Both the position numbers and the translations under genes were made by a program. This document shows positions 58,564 through 64,000 of a stretch of 64,000 nucleotides of DNA, one piece after another (positions within the stretch are counted from its first letter, which is position 1; each line of letters starts with the position of its first letter). Location: the NCBI RefSeq assembly GCF_014784055.1, contig NZ_CP061813.1, forward strand, positions 2,862,001 to 2,926,000. The letters run 5' to 3'. The notes beneath the pieces are model-generated. The model saw nothing but the letters and a program-made list of their open reading frames with translations, searched no databases and was not told the origin of the DNA. This DNA comes from Polaribacter haliotis (lineage in GTDB: Bacteria; Bacteroidota; Bacteroidia; Flavobacteriales; Flavobacteriaceae).

Positions 58564-59358
58564 ATGGATATTTTAGAAGCAATAATTCTTGGAATTATAC
58601 AAGGATTAACAGAGTTTTTACCAGTTTCTTCAAGTGGACATTTAGAGTTGGCAAAAGCCATTTTAGGAGACACTTCTGTGCCAGAAGAAAGCTTAACATT
58701 TACAGTAGTTTTACATTTTGCAACAGCATTAAGTACCATTGTTATTTTTAGAAAAGAAATTTTAGAAATTTTTAAAGGTTTGTTTCAGTTTAAATGGAAT
58801 GAAGAGTTTCAGTTTTCATTAAAAATTATTATTTCTATGATTCCTGCTGTAGTTGTAGGTTTACTTTTCGAAGAGGAATTAGAATCTTTTTTCGGAGGAA
58901 AAATATTATTAGTGGGTTGCATGTTACTTTTAACAGCTTTGTTATTATTGTTGGCAGATAAAGCAAAACAAACAAATAAAAAAGTTTCTTTTTCGAACTC
59001 CGTAATTATTGGAATATCGCAAGCAATTGCAATGTTGCCAGGAATTTCTAGATCTGGAGCAACTATTTCTACATCCGTTTTATTAGGAATAGACAGAACA
59101 AGAGCTGCACGTTTTTCTTTTTTAATGGTAGTTCCCTTAATTTTTGGTAAAATTGGAAAAGATGTTCTAAGTGGAGATTTAAATTTTGAATCTTCGCAAA
59201 TGATTCCTATTTCTGCTGGTTTTATTGCTGCTTTTTTAGCAGGTTTATTGGCTTGTAAATGGATGATTTCTTTAGTTAAGAAAAGTAAACTTTCTTACTT
59301 TTCGATTTACTGTGCAATTGTGGGAAGTATAGCTATTGGTTACGCTTTATTAAATTAA
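58564..59358 (+). CDS. uppP: Undecaprenyl-diphosphate phosphatase
   Basis: 264-residue inner-membrane enzyme that recycles the undecaprenyl carrier for cell-wall synthesis and confers bacitracin tolerance. Both signatures are visible: IQGLTEFLPVSSSGHLELA (~15-33) and LPGISRSGATISTSVLLGIDR (in two blocks, ~158-178). Seven to eight helices. Starts 3 nt after the DUF3098 gene; truB follows after 25 nt. Confidence 0.97.
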   Translation: MDILEAIILGIIQGLTEFLPVSSSGHLELAKAILGDTSVPEESLTFTVVLHFATALSTIVIFRKEILEIFKGLFQFKWNEEFQFSLKIIISMIPAVVVGLLFEEELESFFGGKILLVGCMLLLTALLLLLADKAKQTNKKVSFSNSVIIGISQAIAMLPGISRSGATISTSVLLGIDRTRAARFSFLMVVPLIFGKIGKDVLSGDLNFESSQMIPISAGFIAAFLAGLLACKWMISLVKKSKLSYFSIYCAIVGSIAIGYALLN

Positions 59359-59383
59359 TAAAACTTTAAATTTCAGCAAATAA

Positions 59384-60076
59384 ATGACTGAAGAAGATTA
59401 CAAAAACGGACAAGTTTTATTAATTGATAAACCACTTACTTGGACTTCTTTTCAAGTAGTTAACAAATTAAGGTGGGAAATTAAACAGCGCTTTAAAATT
59501 AAAAAAATTAAAGTTGGTCATGCAGGAACTTTAGATCCTTTAGCGACAGGTTTGTTAATTATTTGTACAGGAAAACAAACCAAAAAAATAGATACCTATC
59601 AAGGTCAAATAAAAGAATATACTGGAACTTTTACAGTTGGAGCAACCACACCAAGTTACGATTTAGAAACAGAAATAAACGAAACATATCCAACAGAACA
59701 TATTTCTAAAGAATTATTAGAAGAAACTACCAAACAGTTTATAGGCGATATTCAACAAAAACCTCCGATTTTTTCAGCGATTAAAAAAGAAGGAAAACGT
59801 TTATATGAATTGGCTAGAAAAGGGGAAACTACAGAAATTAAAGCAAGAACTGTAACTGTTTCGGAATTTGAAATTACCAATATTAACTTACCAAAAGTAG
59901 ATTTTAGAATCGTTTGTAGCAAAGGAACTTACATTCGTTCCATCGCTTTCGATTATGGAAAAGCACTAAACTCAGGTGCTCATTTATCAGCACTAAGAAG
60001 AACAAAAATTGGAAATTTTTCAGTGGATAAAGCTTTATCTGTAGAAGAATTTATTCAGAATTTGAAAGAGAATTAG
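59384..60076 (+). CDS. truB: tRNA pseudouridine(55) synthase
   Basis: 230 residues. Makes pseudouridine 55 in the T-loop of tRNA. Catalytic Asp in KVGHAGTLDPLATGLL (~47), YTGTFTVGATTPSYDLETE, PPIFSAIKKEGKRLYELARKG (~126) and the VCSKGTYIRSIAFDYG block (~184). The C-terminal PUA domain of longer homologues is missing, as is common in Bacteroidota. Last gene of the ftsX-DUF3098-uppP-truB block. Confidence 0.96.
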   Translation: MTEEDYKNGQVLLIDKPLTWTSFQVVNKLRWEIKQRFKIKKIKVGHAGTLDPLATGLLIICTGKQTKKIDTYQGQIKEYTGTFTVGATTPSYDLETEINETYPTEHISKELLEETTKQFIGDIQQKPPIFSAIKKEGKRLYELARKGETTEIKARTVTVSEFEITNINLPKVDFRIVCSKGTYIRSIAFDYGKALNSGAHLSALRRTKIGNFSVDKALSVEEFIQNLKEN

Positions 60077-60121
60077 TTTTTTATATTCTATTTTTTAAAA
60101 CCTTAAAGAGTCCATATTAAA

Positions 60122-60163
60122 TTTATTTGCGTCAAGCTTAGGCTTGTTATTCATGTAATTTTG
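60122..60163 (+). promoter_or_regulatory. Shared promoter pattern of lipoprotein 1
   Basis: TTTATTTG at 60122 and TAATTTTG at 60156 are separated by 26 nt. The same two octamers with the same spacing precede the paralogous lipoprotein 2. The spacing is longer than the usual 17-21 nt, so the upstream box may be an activator site rather than a -33 element. A hairpin CAAGC-TTAG-GCTTG lies between. Confidence 0.4.
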
Positions 60164-60183
60164 TATCATAATTATTAATTAAA

Positions 60184-60876
60184 ATGATAAAGATTATGAA
60201 AATGAATTCAATTAAATTATTTGCGACAGCATTAACAGTTTCTAGTTTTATGTTTGTTTCTTGTGATGATGGTAGTAAAAAAGCGTCTGATATAAAAGAA
60301 GATATTTCTGAAAAAATAGAAACTACCATAGATAATATGGAGAAAGAAGGAGAAGAGGTAATGGAAGAGGTGAAAACACGTACTTATAAGATGAAAGATG
60401 GTACTTCTATCGCTTACGATATAGATTCTAAAGGTATTGTTGGTTTTGATGATTGGAACGATTATACTATCGTAAATTACGAATTGGCAGATATGAGAAA
60501 GTCTAAAAATTTTACAATTGCAGAACGTATTAATAACATGAACTACAGAATAGCTAATTTAGGAAACACAATTCCTGCTTGGTTAAAGACAGAAGAAGTT
60601 ATGGAAGATGTTGCAGATGTTCAGAAAGAATATAAAGAATTAATAGACGATAAAGACGCTTCTGAAGAAGAAATGAAAGAAAATTTAGAAGAAGTTTCAG
60701 AAAAATTCGACGATTTAAAAGAAGAGCTGGATGAGACTGTAAAAGAATATACGAAAATTCATAAAGAAGCAATCGAAGAATTTAACGAAGAAATTAAAAA
60801 AGGAAAAATAAATGCTGCTATTGAAGAGTATAATGAAGAAATAAAAAAGTTAGATAAAATGATTGAAAAAAAATAA
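60184..60876 (+). CDS. Lipoprotein 1 of a paralogous pair, unknown function
   Basis: 230 residues; Met1, Met5 or Met7 could start it. Lipoprotein signal (FMFVSC, Cys ~27), acidic helical segment, then a compact conserved part (YKMKDGTSIAYDIDSKGIVGFDDWNDY; IANLGNTIPAWLKTEEVMEDVADVQKEY) and a long Glu/Lys coiled coil to the end. The IANLGNTIPAWL motif recurs exactly in the next gene. No family name recognised. The acidic coiled coil is about 60 residues longer than in the paralogue. Likely periplasm-facing or surface. Confidence 0.78.
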   Translation: MIKIMKMNSIKLFATALTVSSFMFVSCDDGSKKASDIKEDISEKIETTIDNMEKEGEEVMEEVKTRTYKMKDGTSIAYDIDSKGIVGFDDWNDYTIVNYELADMRKSKNFTIAERINNMNYRIANLGNTIPAWLKTEEVMEDVADVQKEYKELIDDKDASEEEMKENLEEVSEKFDDLKEELDETVKEYTKIHKEAIEEFNEEIKKGKINAAIEEYNEEIKKLDKMIEKK

Positions 60877-60906
60877 ATTTTCGCTCATTATAAATTATAT
60901 TTAAAT

Positions 60907-60938
60907 AAAAAAAGGCAGATTTAATTCTGCCTTTTTTT
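60907..60938 (+). terminator. Terminator after lipoprotein 1
   Basis: AAAAAAAGGCAGA pairs with TCTGCCTTTTTTT across TTTAAT. Confidence 0.92.
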
Positions 60939-60985
60939 ATGCTTAAAATTCTTACTAACGAGAACTCTAAAGAGTTAACCTTAGT

Positions 60986-61027
60986 TTTATTTGAGATAAT
61001 AATATTCTAGTTGCTTAGGTAATTTTG
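60986..61027 (+). promoter_or_regulatory. Shared promoter pattern of lipoprotein 2
   Basis: TTTATTTG at 60986 and TAATTTTG at 61020, again 26 nt apart, exactly as before lipoprotein 1. The start codon lies 32 nt downstream (20 nt in the other gene). Confidence 0.4.
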
Positions 61028-61059
61028 TTGGAGATTATAAAATCAAAAAATATTTTATT

Positions 61060-61539
61060 ATGAAAACAATTAAAAAAATAACAGCAGTTTTAGCTTTGTT
61101 AGCAGTTTTATTTACATCTTGTAGCGATACAAAAAAAACAAATGAAGCATTTAAAACTGTAAAAATTGAATTAGCAGATGGTAACACAGTTAATTATAAA
61201 CTAGGTACAACTGGAACTTTGTCTTTTGACGATTGGAAAGGTTATAATACTATAAATTCGGAACTTTACGAAATTGAGAGAATGGATTTAGTAGCAACCA
61301 CAGCAAAAATTGAAGAAATGCAAGCATCTATTGCTAATTTGGGAAATACGATTCCTGCTTGGTTAAGAACAGAAGAGGTTTTAGAAGATATAGACGATGT
61401 TCAAGAAGAATATCAAAAACTTTTAAAAGAGAAAAACGAACCAGTTAAAAACGTAAAACAAAACTTAGAGGAATTAATAGAAAAGTTTGATGATTTACGT
61501 GAAGAATTAAATGAAACGATAGATAAATATAAGAAATAG
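61060..61539 (+). CDS. Lipoprotein 2 of a paralogous pair, unknown function
   Basis: 159 residues; lipoprotein signal (LFTSC, Cys ~21). Same core as lipoprotein 1: KLGTTGTLSFDDWKGYNTINSEL, ASIANLGNTIPAWLRTEEVLED, DDVQEEYQKLL and a shorter EELIEKFDDLREELNETIDKYKK coiled coil. It lacks the acidic insert between signal and core. A tandem duplication with its own promoter and terminator is the simplest explanation. Function unknown. Confidence 0.78.
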   Translation: MKTIKKITAVLALLAVLFTSCSDTKKTNEAFKTVKIELADGNTVNYKLGTTGTLSFDDWKGYNTINSELYEIERMDLVATTAKIEEMQASIANLGNTIPAWLRTEEVLEDIDDVQEEYQKLLKEKNEPVKNVKQNLEELIEKFDDLREELNETIDKYKK

Positions 61540-61560
61540 TTGTTAGTTAGTGTAATAGGT

Positions 61561-61595
61561 AAAAAAGGATAGATTCTAAATCTATCCTTTTTTTT
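61561..61595 (+). terminator. Terminator after lipoprotein 2
   Basis: AAAAAAGGATAGAT pairs with ATCTATCCTTTTTT. Confidence 0.92.
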
Positions 61596-61610
61596 ATAAA
61601 TAAAGAGCAA

Positions 61611-61640
61611 AAAAAAACCACTCTAAAAAGAGTGGTTTTT
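61611..61640 (-). terminator. Terminator after the OmpA-like lipoprotein gene
   Basis: AAAACCACTCT pairs with AGAGTGGTTTT across AAAA; A run on the downstream side for the minus strand. It is 22 nt past the OmpA-like stop. Confidence 0.88.
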
Positions 61641-61662
61641 AAATATTTTAAACAGCTAAAAA

Positions 61663-62508
61663 TTACTTAGCATCTTGCTCTAACAAATCAAAAAACTGAT
61701 TTAATTTAGGCATAATTATAATTTTAGTTCTTCTGTTTTTCGCCTTGTTTTCAGCAGAATTGTTTTCAACCAAAGGTACATATTGGCTTCTACCAGCAGC
61801 AATTAAACGAGCAGGTTTAACCCCAAACTTGTATTGTAAAATACGTGTAATAGAAGTTGCTCTTAAAGCAGATAAATCCCAGTTGTCTTGTATTAAATCT
61901 CTCTTAATTGGAGTCGAATCTGTATGACCTTCAATCATAACTTCCATTTGAGGTTGATCTTTAATTACTTTTGCTATTTTTTCTAAAACAGTGTAAGCAT
62001 TGTCTGTTACATTATAGCTTCCGCTTTTAAACAATAATTTGTCTGAGATAGAAATAAAAACAACAGTTTTTTCTACATTTACTTCGATATCTTTATCTTG
62101 TATACCATCTGTTAAGTTTCTAGTTAAATGATATTTAATAGCCAAGTTAATAGAATCTTTCTGAGTCATTGCTTTTCTAACTCCATTAATATATTTGTCT
62201 TTCTCACTTAATTGAGAAATAACAGTTTTAATATTATCAGAAGAAGATTGTGTTAAAACAGTTAAATTTTCAACTTGTTTTAGAGCAGATTTCTTATCCT
62301 CTTTTAAGTATTTTACTTGTTCTTGAAGAGAGAACATTTTCGCGTCTTCTTTTTCTTTTTCAATTAAACACTTTTGCAAATTAGTTTTTACAGTAAGTAA
62401 TTCTTGTTCTGTACTTATTTTTTCTGCTTGCAATGCTGCGAATTCTTTCTTAGATACACATGAACTAATTAAAATTCCGGATAATATTAGTAATGATATT
62501 TTCTTCAT
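61663..62508 (-). CDS. OmpA-family lipoprotein with coiled coil
   Basis: 281 residues; lipoprotein signal (LISSC, Cys ~17), a long coiled coil (~25-110, SKKEFAALQAEKISTEQELL onward), then an OmpA peptidoglycan-binding domain (~150-272: SDKLLFKSGSYNVTD, EVMIEGHTDSTPIKRD, WDLSALRATSITRIL, AAGRSQYVPLVENNSAENKAKNRRTKII in blocks). It should tie the outer membrane to peptidoglycan. The MotB-like residues are those of any OmpA domain, so no motor role is implied. Divergent from apbE. Confidence 0.92.
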   Translation of the reverse strand: MKKISLLILSGILISSCVSKKEFAALQAEKISTEQELLTVKTNLQKCLIEKEKEDAKMFSLQEQVKYLKEDKKSALKQVENLTVLTQSSSDNIKTVISQLSEKDKYINGVRKAMTQKDSINLAIKYHLTRNLTDGIQDKDIEVNVEKTVVFISISDKLLFKSGSYNVTDNAYTVLEKIAKVIKDQPQMEVMIEGHTDSTPIKRDLIQDNWDLSALRATSITRILQYKFGVKPARLIAAGRSQYVPLVENNSAENKAKNRRTKIIIMPKLNQFFDLLEQDAK

Positions 62509-62630
62509 TATTTTTAAAATTAATGATTTATTATTCCTACAAATTTAACAAAATCAATGAACAAAAAGAGGTAATATCAATATTTTATGAAAAAATTATA
62601 TATTATTTTTACAACTTAGATTTAATAATT

Positions 62631-63623
62631 ATGAAAACATATAAAATCTCACTATTCTTATTGGTATTTATATCTTTATTTTCATGTGAAAAAGAGATTG
62701 AAAATGCAGATTTTACATTAAAAGGATTTGTGTTTGGTACAACGTATAAAATTACATACTTAGATGCGCCTAAAAATTATCAAAAATCGATAGATAGTTT
62801 ATTTCGTTTGGTAAATAAATCGGTTTCTACTTATATACCAACATCCGATATTTCTAAAATAAATAAAGGAGAAACAACTGTTATTGTAGATAAATATTTT
62901 AAAGAAATTTTTAAAAAATCGAAAAGAATTTACAAAGAAACAGATGGTTATTTCGATCCAACTGTGGGTAATTTAGTAAATGCTTGGGGTTTTGGTCCTA
63001 AAAAACAAAAAAACGATCTAACCAAAGAAGATATCGAAAAACAAATGCACTTAGTTGGTTTATATAAAGTAGATATTTTAAACAATAAAATTGTAAAACA
63101 AAATCCTGCAATTTATTTAGATTTTAATTCTATTGGTAAAGGATTTGGAATCGATGTAATAGCTCGTTTTTTGGATAGCAAAAAGATCTCTAGTTACTTA
63201 GTTGAAATTGGAGGAGAAATTCGTTCAAAAGGTACTAAAAAGAAAAACAAACCTTGGGTTATTAAATTAGTAGACCCAATAAAAACCAATTCTAATACTG
63301 GTTACAAAGTGTTAAATTTATCTAATAAATCTATGGCAACTTCTGGGAATTATAGAAAATTTAGAGTTGCAGACAATGGAAAAAAATATGTACATACCAT
63401 TAACCCTAAAACTGGCTATGCTTTAGAAAGTAACTTATTAAGTGCATCTGTAATTGCAAGCTTAGATTGTGCAGATGTAGATGGGTATGCAACTGCTTTT
63501 ATGGCTATGGGACTTGAAAAAACGAAAGAATTTATTAAAAATAATCCATCTATAGAGGTGATTCTTATTTACTTAAATAAAGATGGAAATTTAGAAGAGT
63601 TTACAAATTATACCTACAAGTAG
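62631..63623 (+). CDS. apbE: FAD:protein FMN transferase (ApbE)
   Basis: 330 residues from the ATG that gives a lipoprotein signal (SLFSC, Cys ~19); a longer frame reaching into the divergent gene lacks any sensible leader. Covalently attaches FMN to Thr/Ser of periplasmic or membrane flavoproteins such as Na+-NQR and RnfG. Motifs: TLKGFVFGTTYKITY (~30), DPTVGNLVNAWGFGPK (~107), DFNSIGKGFGIDVIA (~166), KSMATSGNYRKF (~232), HTINPKTGYALESN (~256) and DGYATAFMAMG (~286). All look intact. Confidence 0.95.
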   Translation: MKTYKISLFLLVFISLFSCEKEIENADFTLKGFVFGTTYKITYLDAPKNYQKSIDSLFRLVNKSVSTYIPTSDISKINKGETTVIVDKYFKEIFKKSKRIYKETDGYFDPTVGNLVNAWGFGPKKQKNDLTKEDIEKQMHLVGLYKVDILNNKIVKQNPAIYLDFNSIGKGFGIDVIARFLDSKKISSYLVEIGGEIRSKGTKKKNKPWVIKLVDPIKTNSNTGYKVLNLSNKSMATSGNYRKFRVADNGKKYVHTINPKTGYALESNLLSASVIASLDCADVDGYATAFMAMGLEKTKEFIKNNPSIEVILIYLNKDGNLEEFTNYTYK

Positions 63624-63696
63624 GTATTTTATTTGCCGATTTAAATACTATTTTTGCTATATTGCATTACTTACAAAAAGAGAAATTTAAAATACC

Positions 63697-64000
63697 ATGA
63701 AAAAAATACTAATAGCGTTTTGTTGCGTTATGACATTTTCAATGTCATATTCTCAGTCTAATTTAGATATTGCAAACGTTTATATTAAAAGAGCAAATTC
63801 GGTTATAGAAGAAAGTATAGATTATAAAGAAGCTTTGGCTCTTTTTGAAAAAGCAATGAAATATATGGACACCATAACTTCGCCAGATATTGCAAGTTTA
63901 GGTTCTAGAATTTATTTTGAATTAGAAGACTATAGAGAAGCACAAAAATATTCTAAACAATTTTTTCTTATTTCTAAAAATAAGAGATCTGAGTCATACA
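63697..64000 (+). CDS. TPR-like exported protein (N-terminal part)
   Basis: First 101 codons in the window; open at the edge. Signal peptide (1-19, SYSQ), then helices of TPR pattern (DYKEALALFEKAMKYMD, LGSRIYFELEDYREAQKYSKQFF). Starts 73 nt after apbE. Too incomplete to name. Confidence 0.7.
   Translation, partial: MKKILIAFCCVMTFSMSYSQSNLDIANVYIKRANSVIEESIDYKEALALFEKAMKYMDTITSPDIASLGSRIYFELEDYREAQKYSKQFFLISKNKRSESY

Noticed and set aside
1..64000. tRNA or rRNA genes
   Set aside because: No cloverleaf with GGTTCGA-type T-loop or rRNA-like GC-rich stretch was noticed while reading; a covariance-model scan would be needed to exclude a divergent one.

Overview
The window looks like a chromosomal segment of a marine-type member of the Flavobacteriaceae (Bacteroidota). 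The evidence is very low GC, AT-rich spacers, promoters of the TTG/TTTG-N17-19-TAnnTTTG kind without obvious Shine-Dalgarno sites, a PorP/SprF plus PorE-like pair of the type IX secretion system, the mutY-ssb-gldE-gldD gliding block, two TonB receptor/lipoprotein pairs, and the order ftsX-DUF3098-uppP-truB. Polaribacter or a close relative is my guess, but the sequence alone does not prove it. I saw no tRNA, rRNA, CRISPR array, prophage or transposase gene.

Layout. 1-8.5 kb: end of a PorP/SprF gene, a PorE-like OmpA protein, ileS (with an inverted HIGH motif), a DksA/TraR-like protein, a secreted unknown, lspA and a DUF4230 protein. 8.5-11.05 kb (minus): signalling cassette A, read as small protein, 7TM protein, minimal histidine kinase, LuxR-type regulator. 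11.1-15.2 kb: uvrC and a patatin-BamA-like protein. 15.3-23.6 kb: a probable phosphate locus (Pit transporter, OprO/P-like porin, TonB receptor, anchored beta-helix-like lipoprotein) tied together by TTAACAT-like repeats spaced 11 nt, then an HMA lipoprotein. 23.7-29.6 kb: EamA transporter, an 8-bp tandem repeat, an M16 peptidase pair, rplU (with a long extension) and rpmA. 29.7-32.7 kb: HisKA_2 kinase and LytTR regulator, followed by a candidate small RNA. 32.7-42.6 kb: waaA, two YeeE/YedE half-transporters and a molybdenum-cofactor set (moaA, moeA, moaC, mobB-mobA fusion, moeB) plus a membrane MutS-like ATPase. This last region is full of small palindromic repeats, some inside coding sequence, and holds decayed gene fragments. 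42.8-48.5 kb: gldD, gldE, ssb, mutY (minus), then HU, a 30-residue mS38-like protein and RNase G. 48.6-54 kb: secreted endonuclease/phosphatase, divergent TonB receptor and DUF5689 lipoprotein. 54-56.7 kb (minus): signalling cassette B, paralogous in layout to cassette A, whose 7TM gene is broken by one base. 57-60.1 kb: mce, ftsX, DUF3098, uppP, truB. 60.2-64 kb: two paralogous lipoproteins, an OmpA-like lipoprotein, apbE and the start of a TPR-like protein.

The most interesting candidate for an undescribed system is the pair of four-gene cassettes. In each, a small protein overlaps a 7TM protein of 215-216 residues, followed by a one-TM histidine kinase with no periplasmic sensor domain and a NarL-type regulator. 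I infer that the 7TM protein and the small protein supply the sensing that the kinase lacks. Other strong leads are the repeat family that encodes the same peptide in the same reading phase within waaA and mobA, the phased 11-nt repeat array before the TonB receptor, and the GVHH active-site motif of IleRS.
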